Shown piece after piece: positions 1-7,873 of a stretch of DNA of 64,000 nt. The stretch's first letter is position 1; every line of letters starts with the position of its first letter. The DNA is from Jejudonia soesokkakensis (lineage in GTDB: Bacteria; Bacteroidota; Bacteroidia; Flavobacteriales; Flavobacteriaceae), in NCBI RefSeq assembly GCF_042664795.1, contig NZ_JBHTBN010000002.1, forward strand, positions 310,001 through 374,000, read 5' to 3'. The position numbers and the translations under genes were made by a program. The notes beneath the pieces are model-generated. The model had not been told where the DNA came from, made no database searches, and saw only the letters and a list, made by a program, of their open reading frames with translations.

Positions 1-891
1 GTTTCGACCGCCAAAATCAATCGCGGCCTGTGCCAGACAATCATCCATGGGCAAACAAAAGCCATAGCGTTCCATACCTAGTTTATTTCCTAGAGCTTTT
101 TGAAAGACTTCTCCTAGCGCAATGGCGGTATCTTCAATGGTATGGTGTTCATCTACTTCCAGATCACCTTTTACCTGTATTTCCAGATCCATTTGACCAT
201 GACGGGCCAACTGATCCAACATGTGGTCAAAAAAAGCAATTCCCGTATCGATGGTGCTCTTTCCAGTGCCATCTAGATTTAATTTGATAGCAATGTCTGT
301 TTCATTAGTTTTTCTGCGTATGTCACTGGTCCTGTCTTTCAGCTTTAAAAACTCATAGATCTGCTGCCAGTCATTGGTCTCTTTTGCAATATAAGTGTCC
401 AGCTCTTCTCTCTTTACTGTAATTTCTGAAGTGCCTAAATTAGTATCATCATTGATAAAAATTCCTTTAGCTCCTAGATTTTTAGCGAGTTCCATATCGG
501 TAAGTCGATCGCCTATCACAAAACTATTTTTGAGATCATAAGCTTCAGAAAAATAATCGGTCAATAAACCTGTTCCAGGTTTCCTAGTATTTGTATTTTC
601 ATGTGGAAAAGTTCGATCCAGAAATACTTTGTCAAAAACGACCCCTTCATTTTCAAAAGAGGTTAGTATAAAATTGTGTACCGGCCAGAACGTTTCTTCG
701 GGAAATAATTCGGTTCCCAATCCATCCTGATTGGTAATCATCACCAGCTCGTAATCCAACTCCGAAGCAATTTTACCTAAATAAGTAAATGCTTTTGGAT
801 AAAAGATCATTTTTTCGAAAGCATCGATCTGCTCGTCTACGGTTTCTTTAATAATCGTTCCGTCTCTGTCTATAAATAATACTTTTTTCAT
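1..891 (-). CDS. hisB: Bifunctional histidinol-phosphatase / imidazoleglycerol-phosphate dehydratase, 3' end cut by window
   Basis: HisB catalyses two histidine steps: dehydration of imidazoleglycerol phosphate and dephosphorylation of histidinol phosphate. Translation starts at 891 with MKKVLFIDRDGTIIKE, the HAD phosphatase motif DxDGT. The phosphatase half runs to about residue 165. The dehydratase half follows, with FFDHMLDQLARHG and DEHHTIEDTAIALGE carrying the metal-binding His and Glu residues. The reading frame is open to base 1, so the C-terminus lies outside the window. It is the fourth gene of the minus-strand his operon, 4 nt after the hisC stop, so it is almost certainly cotranscribed with hisGDC. 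The fused two-domain form is usual in this group. Confidence 0.96.
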   Translation of the reverse strand, partial: MKKVLFIDRDGTIIKETVDEQIDAFEKMIFYPKAFTYLGKIASELDYELVMITNQDGLGTELFPEETFWPVHNFILTSFENEGVVFDKVFLDRTFPHENTNTRKPGTGLLTDYFSEAYDLKNSFVIGDRLTDMELAKNLGAKGIFINDDTNLGTSEITVKREELDTYIAKETNDWQQIYEFLKLKDRTSDIRRKTNETDIAIKLNLDGTGKSTIDTGIAFFDHMLDQLARHGQMDLEIQVKGDLEVDEHHTIEDTAIALGEVFQKALGNKLGMERYGFCLPMDDCLAQAAIDFGGRN

Positions 892-895
892 AGGG

Positions 896-1942
896 TTAAA
901 TTATCTTTTGTAGTGATTTGATTAATTTTTTATTTTCTGCGGAAGTACCAATTGTCAATCGCAAGGTGTTTTCGCATAAAGGCTGATTGCTTCGGTTTCG
1001 TACAACAATCCCTTGTTTAAGTAGTTGGGTATATCTTTTTGTTGCGTCATCGACTTTTACCAATATAAAATTAGCTTCGGAAGGATAGATTTTTTCTATA
1101 AATGGGATTTCAAGTAATTGTTTAGATACGCTCGTTTTTTCTTCTAAGATATGTTCTACTTCGTTTGAAACATCTTCAATATTCACTAATCTTTCAAAAG
1201 CGCGTTGCTGCGTTAATTCGTTAATATTATAGGGTGGCTTGATTTTATTCAAAAGTGCAATTATCTCTTCTGAAGCATAACATATTCCTAATCTAATTCC
1301 TGCCATACCATATGCTTTTGAGAGTGTCTGAGTAATAACGAGATTGTGGTATTTTTTTAATTTGTTTAACCAACTGTCCGTTTCAGAAAAATCGATGTAT
1401 GCTTCATCGATTACAACCAAGCCATTAAATTCTTCTAACAATCGAAGTATTGATGCTTCAGAAAAAGTATTTCCTGTAGGGTTATTTGGTGAACATAGAA
1501 ACAACAACTTTGATTTCTCATCCTGAATTTTCAGAATTTCTAAAACCTTAGGTTCAAAATTAGTGCTCAGTAACACCTCTCTATTCTCAATTGCATTAAT
1601 ATCTGCCAGCACCTTATACATTCCATAGGTTGGCGGCAAGGTGATTACATTATCTACATTAGGTTCACAAAAGGCTCTAAACAAAAGATCTAACACTTCA
1701 TCACTTCCGTTTCCTAGAAGAATTTTTGATGCTGTTATTCCTTTCTGAGCGGCTAATAATGACTTGACATCGCGTTGTTGCGGGTCTGGATATCGATTTA
1801 CATCGGTCGAAAACGGATTTTCATTCGCATCGAGAAATACCATATCCAATTCAAAATCTGTAAATTCGTCTCGAGCACTACTGTAGGGTTGTAATTGAGC
1901 GATACTTGTTCGTGCTAAATTATGTACTTCATTTTTTTTCAT
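896..1942 (-). CDS. hisC: Histidinol-phosphate aminotransferase
   Basis: PLP-dependent class I/II aminotransferase of 348 aa that converts imidazole-acetol phosphate and glutamate to histidinol phosphate. Seen in the sequence: FLDANENPF near the N-terminus, LGNGSDEVLD in the cofactor region, SPNNPTGN, VIDEAYIDF, and the Schiff-base motif TLSKAYGMAGIRLG at about residue 208. RNRSNQPLCENTLRLTIGT near the end carries the phosphate-binding Arg. It lies between hisD (35 nt upstream) and hisB (4 nt downstream) in the his operon. A small GC hairpin at 1951-1964 sits 8 nt before its ATG. Length is normal for HisC. Confidence 0.96.
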   Translation of the reverse strand: MKKNEVHNLARTSIAQLQPYSSARDEFTDFELDMVFLDANENPFSTDVNRYPDPQQRDVKSLLAAQKGITASKILLGNGSDEVLDLLFRAFCEPNVDNVITLPPTYGMYKVLADINAIENREVLLSTNFEPKVLEILKIQDEKSKLLFLCSPNNPTGNTFSEASILRLLEEFNGLVVIDEAYIDFSETDSWLNKLKKYHNLVITQTLSKAYGMAGIRLGICYASEEIIALLNKIKPPYNINELTQQRAFERLVNIEDVSNEVEHILEEKTSVSKQLLEIPFIEKIYPSEANFILVKVDDATKRYTQLLKQGIVVRNRSNQPLCENTLRLTIGTSAENKKLIKSLQKII

Positions 1943-1950
1943 AAGTATTA

Positions 1951-1964
1951 CCTGCGAAAGCAGG
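1951..1964 (-). repeat. Start-codon-proximal hairpin before hisC
   Basis: On the minus strand CCTGC-TTTC-GCAGG forms a 5-bp stem with a 4-nt loop. It ends 8 nt before the hisC ATG. It is one of five similar palindromes in this window at nearly the same distance from a start codon (also efp, fabG, serA, nnr). No T-run follows, so it is not a terminator of hisD. Confidence 0.6.
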
Positions 1965-1977
1965 GCCTTTTTAACAT

Positions 1978-3255
1978 TTAGTCAATTTTCTTTAAGCGAA
2001 GTGTTACAGCATTTTTATGGGCCTGTAATCCTTCTGCTTCAGCCATAATTTCAATCGCTGTACCTATCTTTTTAATTCCTTCTTTTGATATTTTCTGAAA
2101 GGTCATACTTTTCATAAAACTGTCGAGATTTACACCACTGTATTGCTTTGCATAACCGTTTGTTGGTAATGTATGGTTTGTTCCTGAAGCGTAATCCCCG
2201 GCACTTTCAGGTGTGTAATTTCCAATAAATACAGAACCAGCATTCTGAATATTTTCTATAAAAAAGTGTTCATTTTTGGAGACAACAATAAAGTGTTCTG
2301 GGGCATATTGATTTATCAATTGTAATGCTATTTCTTCTGAAGCTACCAAGAGTAACTTTGAGTTTTTAATGGCTTCTGAAGCAATTTCTTTCCGCGGTAA
2401 TTGTTCTAGTTGAGCAGCAACTTCGCTTTCAACCTCATTAAGTAGTTTTATAGAGGTCGTCACCAAGATCACCTGACTATCAGTTCCATGTTCTGCCTGA
2501 CTCAACAAATCGCTTGCTACAAAGGCTGCATTTGCAGTATCATCACCAAAGACTAGCAATTCGCTGGGGCCAGCAGGCATATCAATAGCCACACCATAAT
2601 TAGTTGCCAATTGCTTGGCAACGGTCACAAACTGGTTTCCTGGACCAAAAATCTTATATACTTGTGGAATAGTTGAAGTTCCAAATGTCATCGCTGCAAT
2701 CGCTTGAATCCCTCCTACTTTATAAATCTTGGAAACCCCGCAAAGCCTTGCTGTATATAAGATGGCAGGATGAATATTTCCGTTTTTATCAGGTGGAGAA
2801 CACAACACGATTTCCTTACACCCTGCTAATTGTGCTGGCACAGCCAACATCAAAATAGTAGAAAATAAAGGTGCCGAGCCGCCAGGAATGTACAACCCAA
2901 CTTTTTGAATGGGTCTTTTTTCTTGCCAGCATTGCACACCTGGCATGGTTTCGATTGAAATCGTTTCCGTTTTTTGAGCGGTATGAAATTTCTCAATATT
3001 TCTCTTTGCAAGTGCAATTGAGTCTGCTAATTCTTTTGAAACTGAGGCCGAATTGTATTCAGCTTCAGAAACCTGAAGCGTATCAAGGGTCATTCCATCA
3101 AATAGATTGGTATATTTTTTAACCGCAGCATCTCCTTTTTTAGCTACTTCAGAAAAAATCTCTTTCACCGTCGCTTCAATGTCGGAAACTGTTTGAGTGG
3201 GACGATTTAAAATTTCTGTCCAGGTAGAACTTTCAGGATATTGTATCTTTTTCAT
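1978..3255 (-). CDS. hisD: Histidinol dehydrogenase
   Basis: NAD- and zinc-dependent enzyme of 425 aa that oxidises L-histidinol to L-histidine, the last step of the pathway. Diagnostic stretches are YIPGGSAPLFSTILM, KVGGIQAIAAMTFG, IFGPGNQFVTVAKQ and DMPAGPSELLVFGD. LLSQAEHGTDSQVIL and YTPESAGDYASGTNHTLPT carry zinc-ligand and catalytic Glu/His residues. Length is normal. It is the second gene of the his operon, 15 nt after hisG and 35 nt before hisC. The ATG at 3255 follows directly from the short hisG-hisD spacer and matches the usual HisD N-terminus. Confidence 0.97.
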   Translation of the reverse strand: MKKIQYPESSTWTEILNRPTQTVSDIEATVKEIFSEVAKKGDAAVKKYTNLFDGMTLDTLQVSEAEYNSASVSKELADSIALAKRNIEKFHTAQKTETISIETMPGVQCWQEKRPIQKVGLYIPGGSAPLFSTILMLAVPAQLAGCKEIVLCSPPDKNGNIHPAILYTARLCGVSKIYKVGGIQAIAAMTFGTSTIPQVYKIFGPGNQFVTVAKQLATNYGVAIDMPAGPSELLVFGDDTANAAFVASDLLSQAEHGTDSQVILVTTSIKLLNEVESEVAAQLEQLPRKEIASEAIKNSKLLLVASEEIALQLINQYAPEHFIVVSKNEHFFIENIQNAGSVFIGNYTPESAGDYASGTNHTLPTNGYAKQYSGVNLDSFMKSMTFQKISKEGIKKIGTAIEIMAEAEGLQAHKNAVTLRLKKID

Positions 3256-3270
3256 TTTATTATTTTCAGA

Positions 3271-4125
3271 TTATAATACCATTTTCTCAATAGGACATAC
3301 CAGAATGCCTTCGGCGCCAGCTTCTTTAAGCTTATCGATAATGTCCCAGAATTCCTCCTGATCGATCACCGAGTGGATACTACTCCACCCTTCTTGAGCT
3401 AATGGTAAAATTGTGGGGCTTTTCATACCAGGGAGAATAGTAGTGATCTGCTCTAATTTTTCATTAGGCGCATTAAGTAAGACATATTTGGAGTCTCTTC
3501 CCTTTAAAACAGACTGTATTCTAAAACGTAATTTTTCAAGGATGGTATTTCTTTCCGAAGAGATTGTTGGCGAAACAGCCAATACTGCTTCACTTTTCAT
3601 CATTACTTCTACTTCTTTCAGGTTGTTTTTAAATAGGGTGCTACCACTACTCACAATATCACAAATGGCATCTGCAAGCCCTATGTTAGGCGCTATTTCA
3701 ACACTTCCATTAATAATATGCAAGTCGGCAGAAATACCTTTTGAAGCCAAATAATTTTTTGTGGTTTCAGGATACGAAGTCGCAATACGTTTCCCATTTA
3801 GGTCGTTAATCGTAGTGTATTTTTCAGATTTAGGGATAGCCAATGAAACTCTGCATTTTGAAAAACCCAATTTTTCTGCAATACTAATTCCGTTTCCTTT
3901 TTCTACCAGAACATTTTCTCCAATGATGGCACAATCTACTACGCCATCTTTTAAATACTGCGGAATGTCCCCATTTCTCAAATAATAAATTTCCATTGGA
4001 AAATTTTTGGCTTCGGCTTTTAATTGATCACGCCCATTATCGATAGAAATCCCACAATCTTTAAGAAGTCCTAAGGAGTCTTCGTTTAATCTTCCAGATT
4101 TCTGTACTGCAATTTTTAATTTCAT
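3271..4125 (-). CDS. hisG: ATP phosphoribosyltransferase, long form
   Basis: HisG condenses ATP with PRPP, the first committed step of histidine synthesis, and is normally feedback-inhibited by histidine. At 284 aa this is the long (HisZ-independent) form: an N-terminal catalytic periplasmic-binding-like fold (MKLKIAVQKSGRLNEDS, DCAIIGENVLVEKG, VEIAPNIGLADAICDIVSSGSTL) followed by a C-terminal regulatory domain of about 75 aa ending GILVCPIEKMVL. It is the first structural gene of the operon. The hisL leader peptide and an intrinsic terminator lie upstream at 4186-4306, which points to attenuation control of hisGDCB. Confidence 0.96.
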   Translation of the reverse strand: MKLKIAVQKSGRLNEDSLGLLKDCGISIDNGRDQLKAEAKNFPMEIYYLRNGDIPQYLKDGVVDCAIIGENVLVEKGNGISIAEKLGFSKCRVSLAIPKSEKYTTINDLNGKRIATSYPETTKNYLASKGISADLHIINGSVEIAPNIGLADAICDIVSSGSTLFKNNLKEVEVMMKSEAVLAVSPTISSERNTILEKLRFRIQSVLKGRDSKYVLLNAPNEKLEQITTILPGMKSPTILPLAQEGWSSIHSVIDQEEFWDIIDKLKEAGAEGILVCPIEKMVL

Positions 4126-4185
4126 TTGTGGTTTTAAATTTTAAAAAGTATTTTCTTTATTTGGTTTTCGTTTTGGTCTAAATAC

Positions 4186-4216
4186 AAAAAACCCGCTTGA
4201 TTGCTCAAACGGGTTT
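4186..4216 (-). terminator. his operon attenuator terminator
   Basis: Read on the minus strand, AAACCCG-TTTGA and its complement form a stem of about 11 bp with one mismatch and a TTGC-type loop, followed at once by a run of T residues. It lies 33 nt after the hisL stop and 60 nt before the hisG ATG. An intrinsic terminator between a His-rich mini-gene and hisG is the classical attenuator layout. A second helix is possible upstream: TTACATCA inside hisL (4284-4291) can pair with TGATGTAA (4234-4241). I could not find a convincing antiterminator pairing. Confidence 0.8.
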
Positions 4217-4249
4217 AAAATATATGGTGTAAATTACATCAATATCCTT

Positions 4250-4306
4250 TTACCTCGCAGGAGCGTGGAAAAAAATATGGTGGTGATGTAAAATAGTTCT
4301 GTTCAT
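4250..4306 (-). CDS. hisL: his operon leader peptide
   Basis: An 18-codon mini-gene, MNRTILHHHHIFFHAPAR, with five His codons, four of them consecutive (CAT CAC CAC CAT). It starts about 10 nt after a perfect -7 box and is followed by an intrinsic terminator and hisG. Ribosome stalling on the His codons when charged tRNA-His is scarce would let transcription pass the terminator; that mechanism is known for proteobacterial his leaders and is inferred here. The peptide itself is not expected to have a function. It is too short for ordinary gene finders and is likely to be missing from automatic annotation. Confidence 0.88.
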   Translation of the reverse strand: MNRTILHHHHIFFHAPAR

Positions 4307-4316
4307 AATTGAGCTT

Positions 4317-4324
4317 CAAATGTA
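4317..4324 (-). promoter_or_regulatory. -7 promoter element of the his operon
   Basis: TACATTTG on the minus strand is a perfect match to the Bacteroidota primary-sigma -7 box TAnnTTTG. Transcription would start near 4310, giving a leader of only a few bases before the hisL ATG at 4306. The -33 element is weak. The same octamer precedes the thrL leader at 61634 and the gene at 49029. Confidence 0.6.
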
Positions 4325-4457
4325 CTACAAAAAATGTTTACTACTCTGTTTAAAACATATTAAATAAATGTTAAGTAAAACAAACTATTTTATTTAGATT
4401 TGATAGAATAGAGCAGCTTATAATTAACAAAAACATTTAGAGGCATTTAGAGTCACA

Positions 4458-5435
4458 ATGAAGCATTTTTTAATTTCTTTTTTAGTATTCATTGTATGGG
4501 CATTTTTTGGATTGTGGATTTATTCTGTGTTACAGTCTGAAAATTCTTTGGCTAAAACTTCCATCACAGCTTCAGAAAATGCACTGAATGAAAAAAAATA
4601 TGACTCTCTCCCTTTGTATGAATCTAAAGTAGACACTGATACAATTACTACAAAAATTAGCACGACAGATAACTCCCTCGCAGCTACTACTGCCAAAGGA
4701 TTTACAGCAACTTTAAAGAACGGCGAAACTCTTTTTTCTTTTAAGGAAGGGATTCAAATTAAAAAGGATTCAAAATTGATAACTATTCCGCCATCAAATG
4801 CGAACTATTTACCTTTTGTAAAACAATATCTGGAGATGAACGCCGATAAACAAGTTGAAATAATATCGCTTTATTCCCCTTCGGAAAGTTTTGAAACTCC
4901 TAATCATGGGTATCAGCGGGGAAACATGCTAAAAAATCTTATGATTAAAGGTGGTATTCCTTCTGAACGGATTTCAGTAAAGTCAAGTATCAAAGATATT
5001 TCTTTTTCTCCTGAAGGTGTTGCAGACAATGGAATTCAGCTTCAGTTTAAAGATTATGATCCCAGTGCGGCTGTTTTGGATAAAGAGGCTATACCCGAAA
5101 ACATTACAGTGTATCCACGATATTCTGGGAATCAGGTATTGGTAAATCAGCGATTAAAAGATCTAACCACAAACGTTCAGCAGCTTATGAATTTAGATCC
5201 CGATCTAAAACTAACTGTTATAGGTCATACAGGGAATGGTGGTAATGCAAATGATAATTATGACATTGCGTTAGCACATGCTAGACAGGTACGTTGGTAT
5301 TTAGTAGAAAAAGGTGGAATAGACAGAAACAGAATCCAAGCAATATCTGAAGGTGAAGCCAAGGGAATCTATTCTAATAATACAGAGCGCGGCCGTAGAT
5401 TGAATCAGCGGATTGAAATAAAATTCAGAAAATAA
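4458..5435 (+). CDS. Inner-membrane-anchored OmpA-domain protein
   Basis: A 325-aa protein with one N-terminal membrane segment (about residues 4-24, FLISFLVFIVWAFFGLWIYSV) and a periplasmic part. The C-terminal 110 residues form an OmpA/MotB-type peptidoglycan-binding domain: LTVIGHTGNGGNANDNYDIALAHARQVRWYLVEKGG followed by RNRIQAISEGE and ERGRRLNQRIEI. The middle part also resembles a degenerate OmpA fold (LEMNADKQVEIISLYSPSE with RGNMLKNLMIKGGIPSERISV), so it may hold two copies. Likely role: tethering the membrane to peptidoglycan. The stop directly abuts the ATG of the next gene, so the two are cotranscribed. The exact function is unknown. Confidence 0.8.
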   Translation: MKHFLISFLVFIVWAFFGLWIYSVLQSENSLAKTSITASENALNEKKYDSLPLYESKVDTDTITTKISTTDNSLAATTAKGFTATLKNGETLFSFKEGIQIKKDSKLITIPPSNANYLPFVKQYLEMNADKQVEIISLYSPSESFETPNHGYQRGNMLKNLMIKGGIPSERISVKSSIKDISFSPEGVADNGIQLQFKDYDPSAAVLDKEAIPENITVYPRYSGNQVLVNQRLKDLTTNVQQLMNLDPDLKLTVIGHTGNGGNANDNYDIALAHARQVRWYLVEKGGIDRNRIQAISEGEAKGIYSNNTERGRRLNQRIEIKFRK

Positions 5436-6050
5436 ATGGAAAGTCTAACCAACTTCATAGAAAATATTGAACAATACCTAGGGATTGCGCTACTTATGTT
5501 TAGCACTTTCCTAGTAGGGTATTTTTTAGCATATCGTTTTGCAGAAGGAAAAAGCGAAAAACTGATCAAACGATTAAAAAAGGAAGTAAATACACTTCAG
5601 AGTAAAAGATCGGTAAGTGATATAGAAACCATTTTTACAGAAATAAAACCAAAAATTGTAGAAGTTGTAAAACAGCAAGCACAGGAGAATGAACATAAAG
5701 AAACTGTTTCAGAAAAAGAAATAAAACCACCTTCTATCCCAGAGAAAGCTCGTACTACTTATATAACCTACAATGCAACTTCACAACAGGAAGATACAGA
5801 AGAAAATGAATTAGACTTCGATAGTTTTGGTTATGCAGATAGTGATACTAAGGATGATCTTACTCAAATTCATGGAATTGGACCATATATTGAACGCAAA
5901 CTAAATGAAATTGGGATATATAATTATGACCAGATTAGTAGATTAAAACCCCATGATATCATCGTAATTACCGAATTGATCGATTTCTTCCCAGGGCGTA
6001 TTGAACGTGATAATTGGGTAGCACAGGCAGAAAGTCTTAAAGTATTTTAA
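5436..6050 (+). CDS. Membrane-anchored protein with C-terminal helix-hairpin-helix domain
   Basis: A 204-aa protein. Residues about 14-33 form a membrane segment (YLGIALLMFSTFLVGYFLAY), then comes a charged, probably coiled linker (to about 130), then a helix-hairpin-helix module: DDLTQIHGIGPYIERKLNEIGIYNYDQISRLK. This C-terminal part resembles the predicted flap-endonuclease-like HhH domain seen on many short bacterial proteins (the COG3743 type). Such domains usually bind nucleic acid or protein non-specifically; catalysis is not supported by anything visible. The ATG follows the stop of the OmpA-domain gene with no spacer, suggesting a joint role at the envelope. Confidence 0.72.
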   Translation: MESLTNFIENIEQYLGIALLMFSTFLVGYFLAYRFAEGKSEKLIKRLKKEVNTLQSKRSVSDIETIFTEIKPKIVEVVKQQAQENEHKETVSEKEIKPPSIPEKARTTYITYNATSQQEDTEENELDFDSFGYADSDTKDDLTQIHGIGPYIERKLNEIGIYNYDQISRLKPHDIIVITELIDFFPGRIERDNWVAQAESLKVF

Positions 6051-6062
6051 AAACAACTAAGT

Positions 6063-7820
6063 ATGAAACTGGCAACCCTAGACTGGATTCTTATTCTATC
6101 CTTTTTTGCGCTCTTTTTATTGATAGGAATCATTGTTGCCCGAAGATCTGGAAAAAACACACAAGAGTTTTTTCTTTCAGGTCGAAATATGCCTTGGTGG
6201 CTTTTGGGTATTTCTATGGTGGCTACCACTTTTTCTGCAGACACACCCAATCTTGTTACAGACATTGTACGACAAAATGGAATCTCAGGAAACTGGGTTT
6301 GGTGGACCTTTTTAATCACAGGAATGCTCACTGTTTTTGTGTATGCAAAATTATGGCGACGCTCTAAGGTGCTTACCGATTTGCAATTTTATGAATTACG
6401 GTATAGCGGTAAAGAAGCTGCATTTCTAAGAGGGTTTAGAGCCTTATATTTAGGAGTTTTTTTTAATGTGATGATCATGGCTTCGGTCTGTCTAGCAGCC
6501 ATTAAGATTGGTGGCATCATGTTCGGGTTAGCTCCTTGGGAGTGTGTGTTATATGCTTCAATTATTACCGTAGCTTATAGTTCATTAGGAGGGTTGCGAG
6601 GAGTCATTTTTACAGATTTTCTTCAATTTATCATTGCGATGATTGGATCTGTTTGGGCAGCATATTATATAGTATCGATGCCAGAAATTGGCGGATTAGA
6701 AAACTTACTGGCGCACGAAAATGTTTCAGATAAATTAAATTTTTTACCCGATTTTAATGATACTAAATCACTATTGGTTTTATTAATCATTCCTATTGCT
6801 GTACAATGGTGGAGCGTTTGGTATCCTGGTGCTGAGCCAGGTGGTGGTGGGTACATTGCTCAGCGAATGCTGAGTGCTAAAGATGAAAAAAATGCAATTG
6901 GCGCTACCCTACTATTTAATGTGGCACACTATGCGCTGCGACCTTGGCCATGGATTATTATTGCATTGGCTTCTTTAGTGTTGTACCCGCAATTATCTGA
7001 TATCGGGAATGAGTTTCCAAATGCAGTGCTAGGACATGATCTTGGCTATCCAGCGATGCTTACTAATCTTCCGGCAGGATTGTTAGGTCTAGTAGTTGCT
7101 TCCTTGATTGCAGCATTTATGAGTACTATTTCTACTCATTTAAACTGGGGCTCGTCTTATATCTCATTAGATTTCTATAAACGTTTTGTAAAGCCTGAAG
7201 CTTCAGAAAAAGAATTGGTTTCTATTGGACGTATCTCAACCATTGTATTAATGGCATTCTCTGCGTTACTCGCCTTAGCATTAAGTAGTGCGTTAAGTAC
7301 GTTTGCCATTTTATTGCAGATAGGTGCAGGTACTGGATTAATATTTATACTAAGATGGTTTTGGTGGCGTGTCAATGCGTATAGTGAAATTACAGGAATG
7401 ATCGTCTCCTTCATTGTGGCACTGTTCTTTGAATTTACAAATTTAGGGTTAGAAGACTATGAGAAACTTATCTACGGAGTTGCCATTACTACCATAAGCT
7501 GGCTCGCAGTCACCTTTTTGACTAGACCAACAGAGACAAAGACTTTGGCTAATTTTTACAATTCTGTAACTCCCTACGGAAAAGGCTGGAGTACCTTCAA
7601 AAAAGTTGCACAAGAACATCATATTTCTCTAAAGAAAACCCATGATCGCTTTACCATTGACTTTGCATCGATGTTACTTGGGATTGTATTTGTGTATTCA
7701 TCTTTATTTGCCACAGGCTATGTAATCTACGGAAATATTCTTGGTGCTGTAGTTTTAATTACTATAGCTATACTTTCAGCAGTTGTGATATTTATTTTGT
7801 GGGATAAAAAGAAGGCATAA
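6063..7820 (+). CDS. Sodium:solute symporter family transporter
   Basis: A 585-aa polytopic membrane protein of the SSS family (LeuT fold), which imports a solute with Na+. Characteristic early segments are seen: WILILSFFALFLLIGIIVARRSGKNTQEFFLSGRNMPWWLLGISMVATTFSADTPN, with the family's FFLSGR and ATTFSA-type motifs. Further on come GGLRGVIFTDFLQFIIAMIG and SLIAAFMSTISTHLNWGSSYISLDFYKRF. About 13 membrane segments are expected. The substrate cannot be told from the sequence. It begins 12 nt after the HhH gene and ends at a bidirectional terminator (7823-7850), so it closes the three-gene unit. Confidence 0.88.
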   Translation: MKLATLDWILILSFFALFLLIGIIVARRSGKNTQEFFLSGRNMPWWLLGISMVATTFSADTPNLVTDIVRQNGISGNWVWWTFLITGMLTVFVYAKLWRRSKVLTDLQFYELRYSGKEAAFLRGFRALYLGVFFNVMIMASVCLAAIKIGGIMFGLAPWECVLYASIITVAYSSLGGLRGVIFTDFLQFIIAMIGSVWAAYYIVSMPEIGGLENLLAHENVSDKLNFLPDFNDTKSLLVLLIIPIAVQWWSVWYPGAEPGGGGYIAQRMLSAKDEKNAIGATLLFNVAHYALRPWPWIIIALASLVLYPQLSDIGNEFPNAVLGHDLGYPAMLTNLPAGLLGLVVASLIAAFMSTISTHLNWGSSYISLDFYKRFVKPEASEKELVSIGRISTIVLMAFSALLALALSSALSTFAILLQIGAGTGLIFILRWFWWRVNAYSEITGMIVSFIVALFFEFTNLGLEDYEKLIYGVAITTISWLAVTFLTRPTETKTLANFYNSVTPYGKGWSTFKKVAQEHHISLKKTHDRFTIDFASMLLGIVFVYSSLFATGYVIYGNILGAVVLITIAILSAVVIFILWDKKKA

Positions 7821-7822
7821 AA

Positions 7823-7850
7823 AAAATCGCTCTTTTAAAAGAACGATTTT
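7823..7850. terminator. Bidirectional terminator between symporter and prohibitin genes
   Basis: AAAATCG-C-TCTTTT pairs with AAAAGA-A-CGATTTT to give a 13-bp stem with one mismatch, flanked by A-run and T-run on either side. It lies between convergent genes ending at 7820 and 7874, so it can serve both. Confidence 0.8.
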
Positions 7851-7873
7851 TACTTTTTAAGCTAGATTACTAT

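Noticed and set aside
30..287. Open frame on the plus strand at the left end
   Set aside because: It is antisense to hisB, whose frame and motifs run through the whole stretch. No family feature is seen in the plus frame.
4450..4457. Short direct repeat CATTTAGAG before the OmpA-domain gene
   Set aside because: The two copies are tiny and adjacent; in AT-rich DNA this is not meaningful.
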